A DNA stretch of 64,000 nt from Pezicula radicicola (taxonomy: Eukaryota; Ascomycota; Leotiomycetes; Helotiales; Dermateaceae): positions 67,779 through 131,778 of the forward strand of contig PDUO01000085.1 in NCBI GenBank assembly GCA_003008705.1, in the 5' to 3' direction. The notes under the pieces were generated by a model. That model was not told where the DNA came from and did no database searches. It worked only from the letters and a program-made list of their open reading frames with translations. This document shows, piece by piece, positions 22,122-32,745 of this stretch; position 1 is the first letter of the stretch; each line of letters starts with the position of its first letter. The position numbers were made by a program, and so were the translations under genes.

Positions 22122-22399
22122 TGTCCCGTTAGGGTTAGAGTTATATAATAGTAGAGGAAATAAGGTTTTTAATAGAATATAATTAAACTACAAGAGGTTT
22201 GGGCAGTAAGCGATTGACTAACTACTCGCGTGTGGATAAAGTACTACTCGGCACTCTTTATTAAGGGTCTAGTCGGGGGCTGGGGCGGTGATCGCGACGG
22301 TCGCGGTCGTGGGCGTTCTAGTGGTCGGTCGCGGTGTAGCCGTGGCCGCCTCGAGGGGCGCCTTCGAATACCAAGGTACCTTCACAGTGAGTCGTGACA
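22122..22399 (-). repeat. LTR of a second retrotransposon (solo or truncated)
   Basis: A 278-bp GC-rich segment with LTR-like ends: on the minus strand it starts TGTCACGACTC and finishes TAACGGGACA, giving short inverted TGTC/GACA termini. The adjoining left-hand sequence (GGTACCA repeated twice at about 22093-22115) could be remaining internal sequence with a primer site. No coding sequence survives and no flanking target duplication is visible, which suits a truncated element better than a clean solo LTR. Confidence 0.45.
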
Positions 22400-22506
22400 C
22401 TTAGATTGCGAAGCTAAGATCGTACTTATGAATGACGAGTATAAGATCAAATGTAAAATATTCACTTTTATAGCTTAATATTTCTTATCTTTCCATTCCA
22501 TCTACA

Positions 22507-22627
22507 AAGGACAAATTTTAAAGTAATGGAATTGGTCCAAGCGTTTCTTTATATAAATAAATCAAGTATTAGTACATTTCGTAGCAAACAGCTTGGACCT
22601 TATTCCATTACTTTAAAATTTGTCCTT
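22507..22627. repeat. Fold-back repeat with 36-37 bp arms
   Basis: The left arm (22507-22542) and right arm (22591-22627) are reverse complements except for one small mismatch/indel near the inner end. They are separated by a 48-bp AT-rich loop. The arms start AAGGACAAATTTTAAAG. No target duplication is evident. It may be a MITE or a long hairpin. Confidence 0.75.
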
Positions 22628-23174
22628 CGTAAACCAAAGTGTTTAAACAAATCTTGCTAATGCCTCTCCGTTTAGAATAGCCTCCGAATGTACCAATACC
22701 AGGATTATTACAGAGAGTATCTATACAAAAATATCTTCAAGGAGTATTTCGAGTAAGATTGCTTTGATTACTGTGTAGAGGCGATTCGACAATCTCTTAT
22801 ATATCACGGTGACATCTCGCTAGTGGTCTAGCAATATACCGAGGACGTTTAGTACATGAGAATCTATAGTGACGTGGTATACAGTTGTCGTAATTTCGAA
22901 AAGCTCCGCGAGTGGTCGAGAGCGATCCCTCGAAACACTAGGTCTCAAATAAGACTTTGATGGTAGTTAGGACGATCCTAACCTAAAAGTTAAACAAATA
23001 TAGTGCACTGGTATATACACAACTGTTTATATCGTACAACCCTGCTAGATACCGTCCCAGTAAATGGCCGATGGCAAAAGTCGTTAAGTATCAGCAGCGG
23101 GCATTAAATATTTGGATTCGTCTAATAAACAGAATGAACGAATCCCAGTGTTTATTTACTCTAAATTACCGATA
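22628..23174. other. Intergenic, nothing recognised
   Basis: No ORF or motif is supported here. It includes the 3' flank of the MFS gene. Confidence 0.5.
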
Positions 23175-25261
23175 TTATGATGTTTTACAACCTTTTACTT
23201 TACATACATCGGCCCCATGGGCTAGTCGACTCCTTGCCTTGAAATACTCGCCGCGTTTCATAAATATAATTGGCACCGCAGCAAGCACCGTCAAGATAGC
23301 CATAAGGATCAAGCCAGTGACTAGAGGACCGAGGCGACCGTACATGACTGGGGCCAACAGAGGTAGTAATGCGGCACCCATATATCGCATAGATGCGTGG
23401 CCAGCTAAAGCGCTAGCAGCGTGGGCCTTGTAGCAGGTCGCTAGGTAGTTGGCCACGTAGAGAAATATGAGCATGTTGCCTATGCCCAGGGGCAATCCTG
23501 CCAGAATCGAAACGACGGCTGAATTTGGAGGCGCAGCAGATACCGCGAACAGGAGCTGCCCGATGGGAATCAAGATGCCACCCACAAGGATGATCGGCAG
23601 CGTGGAATCAGCTGAGGCACCTGTTGCTTGACTGCTGAGCCTTTTTATAATGCCTCGGATCTTCGGCTCTGCGATGACGGTAAGGCAGCTGCCCAGGCCG
23701 ATGGAGAGAAATGGTAGGCCTGTAGGAATATTAGAATAAGAGATGCCAGCCGAGAGTTGGCCATGGAAAATATACCGGCTACGGCGGGGCTCCAACCGCG
23801 GATTTGAGAAAACACGATGGGATAGCCCACGACACAAAGATACAGGATTGCGTATACGAATGCGACGTATAGATCCCAGAATGTGCTGTAAACATGTTAG
23901 CCTTGTTGTACAAGGCACATATTCTCAAAGGAAAGAATTAATTACTTACCAGATCGGCTCCGTAAAAATCATGACTATGGGTTGACGTATGGAAGCGTTT
24001 AGACGCTCGGAGATTCGGAGGTTTCCGCCGATGCTGGCTTGAGTCCAATACCTACCATCTATGGTTTTCAGGATCTCACACCGCTGCCTTAGAATGATGT
24101 TTCCGTTGGTCTCCTTGATAGTTGCCATCAGAGCGCATGAGACAGATGCGAGGATAACAAGCCACCAGCTGATCCATCTCCAGCCAGCGTATTGGAATAT
24201 GATGCCCGCGAAAACAGGCCCGATAACCGGCTATAACCCCCAGTCAGCTTTACGACTTGTACTGCTTAGTAGTGGGAACTTGTCACAAACCCCGTTAACC
24301 GCGCCGAGAATCCATATAGAAAGGTAGCGGACTCTCGTTTCATCATCACAGATGTCGTTCAGTGTGCCCGGCGCTCCAGACATGACCACGGAGCCGACAA
24401 ACGCAGCCAGGAATCTTGTCACGAGTATAGTTTCAAAGTTTTTTGCCATGGCGCTCGGGATCAAAAATATGGAAAACAAGAGCAGCGAGACGATGTAGAC
24501 CGGCCGCCGTCCGTAAATCTCACTCAACGGAGCCAAGACAAGGGGCCCCAGAGCAAGGCCGAAGAGATAGGTAGTAACGCCAAGAATCGGTATCGTCCTG
24601 TTTTCAATACCGAAGCTCTCCATCATGCCAGGTATGCCGGGTGAGTAGGCGGTCGACGTCATGATTCTGGATAGCGTCAGCTCCGACCTGGTGGTGTGTC
24701 TTGCCAACATGGAGGAGGGGCAATGGCTACTCACACTACCAGCGTTGCGAATGATACACTCGCCAATATCACACCCCTGTACCACGCTGGCCAGTTCTTT
24801 GGCATATCCGAGCCATCCTTGCCCCACGTAACCTCGAATTTGGGATCACGATCGAGCAACAACGGGTCGGATGGATAGGCAATCGGCATCGGGTAGCAGG
24901 CGCCAGCAAAGGGTTCGCTAGGGTCCGGGTGCTCAGAGATGGGGATCGTGGGAAATGGGGTTTTCCACTGCTCGCTCGTGCTATCAGACATGATGCTGTC
25001 AAGCGGTTCGAGCCATGACCGCTGGCTTCGCATGCTCCTCCACGTGTTCGACCGCTTGATGGCTTTCGACCGCTGGATGAGAGGCTCCTCGTCGCTCGTG
25101 TGCTCGGGTACACTCCACCCTCCATGGTTGGGGAAGCGGTCGGAATTGGTTTCTGTAGAGAACTCGGCGCTCTCTCTGACGCTCGAGAGTGGAACGGGCT
25201 TCCTCCAAGAGGCTGGACGACTGTACGTCGGCGATGGGCACGCGGGAGGGTAGAGGGACAT
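23175..25261 (-). CDS. MFS drug:H+ antiporter (DHA1-type), 612 aa
   Basis: Five exons join cleanly on the minus strand: 25261-24735, 24666-24291, 24230-23950, 23885-23776, 23719-23175. The four introns are 56-68 bp with GT..AG ends, and the sum is 1,839 nt with no internal stop. The protein has a Ser/Pro-rich cytosolic N-terminus of about 165 residues, then the MFS core starting ILASVSFATLVV. Motif A is LSEIYGRRPVYIVS; an antiporter-type glycine/proline motif follows (SGAPGTLNDI); IGPVFAGIIFQYAGWRW and FWDLYVAFVYAILYL come later; the C-terminal helices end near KRGEYFKARSRLA. This is the plan of fungal 12-TM plasma-membrane exporters. It would expel a small metabolite or drug. It sits next to a dioxygenase in the same orientation (1.15 kb away), which suggests export of the cluster's product. 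Closest alternatives are other DHA1 polyamine/fluconazole-type transporters. Confidence 0.9.
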
Positions 25262-25723
25262 GTTGGGCTGCTAGGTGAAAGTTGAGAAACGCAAACCTGT
25301 GACCTCGTTGTCTTGCTCTTGAGCAGAATATTGGGGATTGTAGCGATAAGGAGATATATCATGGAGTTGGTGCGAGGCGGCGGCTTGGAACTTGAGCTTT
25401 GAAGAGCTCACTCAGCTGGGGGATGCAGTATATATTTACCACCGCGCCTCAACCTTGCAGTCTCACTATAGATGCTGCTACTCTAGTTTTCTAGCCACTG
25501 CACTAGCCGATACGATACGTTGCTGGCACAGCCGAAAACGTGTAACCCAAATACCGTAGCACGATTCCTGAAATATAACCCGAAAAGGTGGGGGCGCAGT
25601 GAGGTGTGGTGGCAGGGCTTGGTTCAGCGGGACGCTAACCAAGACCGGCTGGAATGCGCTGCCCCCCTTGCAAGGTAAGTGCCGAAGCCTAATTCCTCAG
25701 CCCTACCACAGAAGCCCCATATC

Positions 25724-25948
25724 CGGAGCCCTGGTAGTACCTTAAGCCTATAACCTAATATTCTTTAATTTTCTAATTTTTTAATTTCTTACTCTCTTTT
25801 TAAACTTTAAAATTAATATCTAGTATTAGATAAACTATAATTAATCATTCTATTACTAAATATAGTAAAATATATATATTAGAGTATTGTTGTAAAGATT
25901 GATTTTTTGATTTTTAGGTTATAGGCTTAAGGTACTACCAGGGCTCCG
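25724..25948. mobile_element. 225-bp MITE with perfect 33-bp terminal inverted repeats
   Basis: Left arm 25724-25756 and right arm 25916-25948 are perfect reverse complements, beginning CGGAGCCCTGGTAGTACC. The 159-bp interior is strongly AT-rich and non-coding. The terminal repeats show no RIP-type damage. I cannot define a target duplication with certainty. It lies between the transporter promoter and the 3' end of the dioxygenase gene. Confidence 0.85.
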
Positions 25949-26414
25949 TACCTATACCCCCGCACACAATCTGCCTACCCGGCGCTCCGGGAAAAGCTTA
26001 TGGTTGGTTACCAGATCAGTGGGGCAGCCTTGCCGCTGTTCGAATTGCAACTATGTATGACGTACGACTCAACAGCTATTGAACACCAATTAGACAGTGA
26101 TTTTATTGCCTAGGTAGTTGGGCACAATATCATGGAAGTATATCGATTATGAAATAATAATTCTTTTTATTGCATTTTGATATTTTCGTGCAAATGTTGG
26201 ACATTCTTAGTGAGGGGACAAGTAATTGAAGAAACACCCGCCAAGTTTGACCCCCTTACAAGCTTATGTTATTCCAAAACGCCATGATCCAAGGCCGTCT
26301 AATCTTTGAAACCATACCAAACACAATATCCCCTACCATATGCCCATTCTGTAAGAGCGAGATGAGAATAAAAAATCTACCACTACTGCCCCGCTGTTCA
26401 ATGAAGGGAGTCGG

Positions 26415-27928
26415 CTATGCCAGCAGCTTGCTGGCCATGGCAATTGTGTCCTTCATCCTCGAGACGAGCATGTTGTCCAAAACTTTCAAGTGTGCGGCGT
26501 CGTTATCAGGTTCGTTAAACGACTTCCCGGCCGTCATCATCATCCGCTCTGGAGCTGGTTGTGCCAGGTATGGCATTACGCGAGCCCTGTGAGCCGAGCG
26601 GAACACCTATATCATCGCATTAGCGGTCTGCAGCCCCGTGTGATGCGGTCCATCCGGTGAGTGAATTGAAGGAATACCTTTAAATGTTGAATGATTTTGC
26701 CAAACTGGTCCGAAATTTCCTTGTCGTCATCGGCGTAGAGCCTGTCGAAAAAGGAATGCTTCCTAAACGTGGCGATCATCGATCGTTGGTTGTGTGGGAT
26801 GTATCGGCGCAGGTTTTGCTCGTTCATATAGCTCTTCATTCCCAAGAAGGCATCTAGAATCATGAAGCACAGGTTGTGGCTTCCAGAGACACCATCAAAC
26901 TCTACATATTCGCCGTCGATCATTCTTCCAGCGCCCCAGGCCTGGAAGCTCTGGCAATAGCCGAGCCACACTCCCTTAGCCACGCGAGACTCTACAAGAT
27001 TCTCGTAGAAGACTTTAAGGAGCTCGCGCAGTTGGGTGTTAATATCTTGCATGTACTTTAGACATTCTTCCTTATTGCCCTGCTCGAAAGCAATGTTTGC
27101 TCCGACCATATTTTGATACATGGGATAAGCCTAATCAAGTTTGTGTTAACGTCTTGCACATTGCTGTAATCTATATCTTTGGAAATCGTTACGTACCATG
27201 ACTTCCACGTCATAAAACATGCGGAAAAACGCATCCTCGGTTGAGGTAACGAGCTCTGAGATGTCCATGTTGATTTTATACGCCCTCTCGCCCTTGTCGT
27301 TAAAGTTGTGCAGGACATTGGACGTATTGCTGCCGCTATCGGACTCAACACCAAAGCTGCGTTGAAGGTACGCCCACGGGATGTCGATTTGCGAAGGGAA
27401 GTCGATAATCTTCTCCTCCTGGGCAACCTTGACAAGTGGGATAACCGCCCAACGGTAGGAATGACGCAAAACACCGATGCAGCAATAAAAGCCGTTGTAA
27501 GCTTCGCGAGAACAGCCACTCCAGTTGCCGGCTTCGATCGACGAGAGAAGCTCGTGGACGCGGGCCATGTCAATACGCTCATTGAGCTTCTTGGACATGA
27601 GCGACCGGAACCGGTCGCGACGCTCAATGTTGACATCGTCATCGAGCGAGGGGCTCCCTGAGGACAGGAATGGGATCATCTCCAGGTAAATCTCGTGATA
27701 TGGGAGAAGCTCGCTGGGCCAATCGCCATGGTTGGCTTTCGGCGGCCAGCTACCAGCGCCGTCAGCTTCAACCAATTTCGACAAGGCTGCTCCAGTCTCA
27801 TGGCCCCTTTCGAGAACCTTGAGCTTAGAAGCTGCCTTGCTGCCGGTGTCATTTGTGATCATGAGTGCCCGCCATAGTCTGTAGACCATAGCGGCTAATG
27901 ATAGGTAGAGGATGGGAATAGAAAACAT
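26415..27928 (-). CDS. Indoleamine 2,3-dioxygenase-like haem enzyme, 458 aa
   Basis: Three exons (27928-27197, 27130-26678, 26606-26415) with introns of 66 and 71 bp give 1,377 nt with no stop. IDO-family features include HSYRWAVIPLVKVA and IDIPWAYLQ in the first half, then GVSGSHNLCFMILDAFLG and RRYIPHNQRSMI. C-terminal HRARVMPYL includes His401 as the likely proximal haem ligand. PERMMMTAGKS follows. IDO opens the indole ring of tryptophan to N-formylkynurenine using O2. Fungi carry divergent paralogues, some in biosynthetic clusters, so the substrate may differ. Unusually, the protein begins with a hydrophobic stretch (MFSIPILYLSLAAMVYRL) that could anchor it in the ER membrane; classical IDOs are cytosolic. 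Length is normal for the family. Neighbours (exporter, secreted protein, tyrosinase) support a specialised-metabolism role by inference. Confidence 0.8.
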
Positions 27929-29214
27929 TGTTTGTTGGAAGACGAGATAGACAACAGTGGGAGGGTTAATCGATGGTTGTATACAGAAGTAGAAGAAAGA
28001 GAGAAGATATTGCGAAGTTTCTATGTGTGCTTGGATGTTTTCCTGTCTACGGACCTATTTCTCCAGCCAAGCAGTGCAACCACATTTCACTTATATCGTA
28101 CGAGATGTTATCAGGGCAGCCGCCTTTGAGAACCTCATCACGCTTACTTTTCCAAGTACCAACGTACCGCAGCAGGATCCTGATTCTAATTCGAGACCTC
28201 TGGCGCCATATCGCCACGGTGGATAGTGCAAGGCAGATTAGACAAGCTATGGAAAACTGATGTAGGCTGGTTGCATGCCTGTGGTGACCATGAGACGGTA
28301 TGAGATGTTTGATGCAGCTCACAGCCGCTCTTCATCGCCACAATGCTTTGGAGTAGAGGAGAAAAAGGAGAAAAAGGAGAAAAAGGAAACCGTAACGGGT
28401 GCCAAATTTGGCACGTACTGTCTCAGAGGCTAACACATAGTCTGGTTGTACCAGGTAAGTTCATAAACAAAATATGTTCAGATATAGACTAGCTCTGTAT
28501 ATCGAAAAGCGAGGTAATATGCTACTGGTAAGGTGCCTAAAGGCTGATATGTTTGTAAGATCTTACCTCTTGTAGATGTGGCGTGCCAAGAACGCGCAGC
28601 GTCTATGTCCTGCACGGCTCAATGAAGCTTTCACGGCGGTGCGCTGTACGTTCAGTAGCCTTTGAGGCTGAACCGGCAACTTCCGTGGCGCTGTTACACA
28701 ATTCACTGCTCCAGTGAGTCGAAATTGGCTGCTGCCCAGCTGCTGTCTCACTTCGTACCTGAATGCCGTAAATAGCACTTTAGCCGCCGCAAGCAGGTAG
28801 AGGGGAAACAAGATCTGCCCAGTCTCCCTGCGGTAGTTGAGCCGTTTCGTCAAACATAACCCTAAAGACGACTATCGCATCAGCCCTACCCATCCGCGTA
28901 TGTCCAAATCCGGCTAGCGAGATATGGATAGCTACGGAGTCAATACGGAGTATAGCTGGCGGATTTCGAGGCATTGCCTAGTTAGTTCAGGCTCGGTGGC
29001 AACTGAGATGTCATGACCTCTTTTTTCAATGTACATAGGAATCAGAAGCTCAAGCACGATTTGGGAAGATGGTACAAGGAAATGAGTTTTGGATTAAAGT
29101 TTCAATTGATCTACTCTGATAGCGCACCATTTATTTGACCACTTCATAATGCCTATCAACGCCTTTCCGCCTCATCTATGCCGCAGAGAGATAACCAACC
29201 AAAATCTTCACCTT
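27929..29214. other. Intergenic with short AG-rich microsatellite
   Basis: No gene is recognised. A short (GGAGAAAAA)n tract lies at about 28357-28390. Two overlapping minus-strand ORFs (28563-28974) are open, but I see no family resemblance and the codon pattern is not convincing. Confidence 0.45.
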
Positions 29215-30047
29215 CTAAGAAAATGGGGGTGGGATTGAAAAGGGGGCAACGTTGGTCCCAGTGATGTTGGGCTGCAGAATATTAATCACGTTCCTGAATG
29301 AAGCCTCGTGAAGCTTTCCCCAATCTGTTCACATTCAAGGGTCAGCTTTACAACAATCTGCTCGTGAGAGCAAGCATTGACATACCGTTGACGACTCCTC
29401 TGGAGCAGAGATAAGTGCTCCATCGAATCAAAGTTTGATCTCCGAAAACGTAGTCCCCGGTGATGGTAATCCAGTATCCACCCCAGGGGTTTCCGGTGGA
29501 ATTGCCAACCGCTTCCAGGTATTCTAACTTCTGGATAAAAGAGCCATCGGGCTTTACATGCCGCTTGGTGAGCTGGTGAGAACCCCAGGTTAGCCATTGG
29601 TCCGCAGAGGGTGTATAATTGAAAGAGTCAAAAAACTCACAATCTCGGTGAAGTTGAAAGTTCCTTGCAGCGTCTTGTAGGTCGATGTGCGCTGCGACTT
29701 GCCGGGGCGGTTGTTGGGGCCTTCAGTCATGTAAGGGAGAGATCCTCGCCAGGCAGGCTTGTGGACTGGGTAGAATTATCAGTGTTCTGCCCAGAAGACT
29801 CTGTGTCGAAAAGGATTCCAATAAATCTTGACTTACAATCATTCATGAGAGTCTCGACGTCTGAGACGGGGGCACCGACAACGGCCCAGGTGACGGACTC
29901 GAAGTAGTCTGTGCCAGAAGGGCAGACGCAGTTGGCACCAGAATTTGTCGCACACCGTGTCCCAGAAGAATAATTGCCATGAGCGGGAGCGCCAAAGGCA
30001 CTGCCAAACAACAGCATAAGGCCGAAGAGGGTACCGGTGATAGTCAT
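29215..30047 (-). CDS. Small secreted protein of unknown function, 210 aa
   Basis: Four exons (30047-29837, 29765-29641, 29572-29386, 29324-29215) with introns of 71, 68 and 61 bp give 633 nt, in frame and uninterrupted. The product starts with a clear signal peptide (MTITGTLFGLMLLFGSAFGA). A cysteine cluster (RCATNSGANCVCPSG) follows, then a domain of about 170 residues with NRPGKSQRTSTYKTLQGTF, EILTKRHVKPDGSF, NPWGGYWITITGDYVFGD, and a C-terminal VINILQPNITGTNVAPF. The layout suggests a beta-rich secreted fold with one N-glycosylation site near the C-terminus and others upstream. I do not recognise a named domain. It is transcribed divergently from the tyrosinase gene, so the two may share regulation. 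Confidence 0.8.
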
Positions 30048-31172
30048 TATGGATATGTGGAGATAAGTAGAGTATTGGACAGCAAGTTGGGATTTTGAAG
30101 ATGGATGGAAGGAAGCAAAGTCGATATAATGAGATGAATGGGAAGTCTAAGAAAAATCGAATGAATCAAATCAACGGAGACATGCAAGTTATCTGCAGAG
30201 CGATGTTCGAATTACGTTGCACCGCCTTTCACCCTAAAGTTTGGGAGATGGATCTAAATTTGGAACCTCCCAAGACAAGCAACGAGAATGCCACCAGCGC
30301 CATCAAAGAAGGGCTTGTTACCAAAGTCCATCGTCGAGGCAGATTCACTAAGCCTCGTGCGCTACACAAAGCTGCTGCGTCTACGAAGGATAAGTTCATA
30401 AGTCACGTGCATCTACGCAAACATCATATTGTAACATTAATCCTAATTAAAGCCACCCAATATGCCTAAACACCCATATATTGATAGAAAACCCTAACCC
30501 TAAGCATTCCTTGGACGTATTTGGACGATGAAGTAGAGCTTCTGAACGAGGGTGGCTGTGTATTGAGCGCGGGGGCTGTGGAGAAGAGAAAGTCAAACAA
30601 CTGCCATCTCATCATGACATGCATGTGTGGGGGGTGAGAAAGTGCCGGCTGCCCGGTAGCTGGGGAGTTGGGGAGTTGGGGAATCCCTGTCGTAGGATTT
30701 CCGATGCCCTGCATGCAGCCGCCTTGGTGCTTGGCGGCTTGGTGCTTGGCGCTTGGCGGCTCGACGGCTTCTTCCAGTATTCCATCTGTCGCTAAGATCT
30801 TACTTACTGTACACTGCTGCTGAGCCCAAAAACGCCATCGAGGTTCACAGCCCAGGCGCCTCAGAGGATGACTACTCCAGCTTGTTGTTTTCTGTTCCAG
30901 CCGAGAGCTAACGGAGGCTCAGTTGACGACAACATGGCCCAGCCCGTTGACTTCGATATACTTAAAGGGTTATTTATGTCCGTAGCTGAAGGTATCGCCG
31001 GGTCACAAACACAAGTCCCCTCTTATATTTCCCAGGAAACATCGCTTGCTCACCTCGATTTTCATTTGTAGACTTTTCCTTGTCACTTCTTCCATCATCC
31101 TCTACCTTATTGATTGGTGGTTTCCTACTTCTACTTCTATTTCTATTTGAATCTGGCTCTTCAATATACAGA
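30048..31172. promoter_or_regulatory. Divergent promoter region of secreted protein and tyrosinase genes
   Basis: These 1.1 kb separate two head-to-head intact genes, so both promoters must lie here. I see a CCAAT-type pentamer in inverted form (ATTGG, 31113-31117) but no convincing TATA box. Short open frames within it lack coding features. Two telomere-like hexamers occur near 30490, which I treat as chance. Confidence 0.5.
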
Positions 31173-32469
31173 ATGAAAGCACAAACCCTCGCATCTTGGC
31201 TCGTGTGCAGCCTCGGCGCGGCCTTGGCTGCTCCTTACGGCGCCAACACCTCCTTTGATCCCCAGAAGGCAGCATCTCGCCAGTTGTCTTTCTGGCAGCA
31301 GGATCTCAACGCATATGTGGCCAAGACCCTCCAGGCCCGGGCAGCCGTAAACGGTACGGCGGCCAATGCAAGCTGCACGGCGGACAACATTGTCTACCGT
31401 CGAGAGTGGTGAGTTATATATCGGACAGGCCTCGAGACATCATCGTGCTGACTTTGGCATTAGGGGATCCATGCCCACGAGTGATAGGAAGGACTACATT
31501 GATGCAGTCAAATGCCTCATGAGTTTGCCTCCTCTGAGCTCGCCAGACGAGGTGCCTGGCGCGCGGAGCCGCTACGATGATTTCACCGCCATGCATATCG
31601 TGTACTCGCCCATCATCCATCACAGCGGCCTGTTTCTCACGTGGCATCGCTACTACACCTGGCTGTACGAGGAGGCCCTCCGTGAAGAGTGCGGCTATAA
31701 GGGCGGGCAGCCCTACTGGGACTGGACGCTGAACTGGGACAACCTCACCAAGTCACCTGTCTTCGATGGCTCTCCGTACTCCATGGGAAGCAATGGCAAG
31801 GCCATCCCACACGGCCCGGTCAACGACACGGCTCTGGGATCTACCCGCCTCCTCAACCCCGGCACGGGTGGTGGCTGCGTCGAAGCGGGCCCATTCGCCA
31901 ATCTCACCATCAACCTCGGCCCCGTTGCCCTACTGCCCGCGGGCCCCAACAACGGCATGGGCTACAACCCCCGCTGTCTGCATCGCGACTTCTCGGCCGA
32001 GTGGATCAACAACACCAAGCCTACCGACATCGTCGACGTTATCAAGGGCTTCACGGACATCACCTCCTTCGACCGCAAATTCGAAGCCCTCAAGGGCCCA
32101 CACGCCGCTGGCCACTTTGGGGTAGGTGGGATGATGGCGGACCAGTACGCCAGCCCGAGTGACCCCATCTTCTGGCTGCACCATGGCATGATCGACCGCG
32201 TCTGGACCATGTGGCAGAGCCGCAACCCCAAGGTCAGGACATTCCAGACTGGTAGAACGATTACCGCACAGAATAGTGAGGCTCCCCATCTTCCCGCTCA
32301 ATACCCATGCTTTCATATGACATACACTAACGCTTCACCCGCAACAGTTCCTCCAAGCGCCAACGCCACTCTGGACACGATCATGCCCTTCGGTATACTT
32401 AGCACCTCGCAGAGGCTTGGCGACCTCGTTTCTACGATCGATGGCCCTTTCTGCTATCAGTATATCTAG
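31173..32469 (+). CDS. Secreted tyrosinase-family copper oxidase, 389 aa
   Basis: Three exons (31173-31408, 31464-32275, 32348-32469). Intron 1 is 55 bp. Intron 2 is 72 bp, has no stop and a multiple of three bases, so it can masquerade as coding; its GTGAGG..CAG ends and CACTAAC branch site argue for removal. The protein has a signal peptide (MKAQTLASWLVCSLGAALA) and a complete type-3 copper centre. CuA ligands are His123, His131/132 and His140 (HHSGLFLTWHRYY). CuB ligands are His292, His296 and His319 (DPIFWLHHGMIDRVW). PYWDWT follows CuA. Enzymes of this family hydroxylate monophenols and/or oxidise diphenols or o-aminophenols. The short secreted type resembles tyrosinases found in fungal biosynthetic clusters more than large pigment tyrosinases. 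All ligands are intact, so activity is plausible. Confidence 0.92.
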
Positions 32470-32745
32470 GAGCTGCCAACCGTCACCATCATCGCATTTT
32501 AGTGTCCTAAATTTGCAGGCGTTAATAGAGGAGTTTGATGCATTTTAGAGTGGGATGACAAAGGCGCAGCGTACACACAGTGAAGCACGTATGAGGATCG
32601 ACCGAAGTTCGAGGCAAATCTCCAGACTATAAATTGGGGTATGGTTGAACAAATAACGTCAGCGTGTAGTAATAAGCGTGATATTACATTTCCTAATATT
32701 TTCTATACAACGAGCTACGGTGAATGCAAGCGGGAAGTCTAAAAG

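Noticed and set aside
30490..30503. Telomere-like AACCCTAACCCTAA
   Set aside because: Only two hexamer units; too short to call an interstitial telomere repeat.
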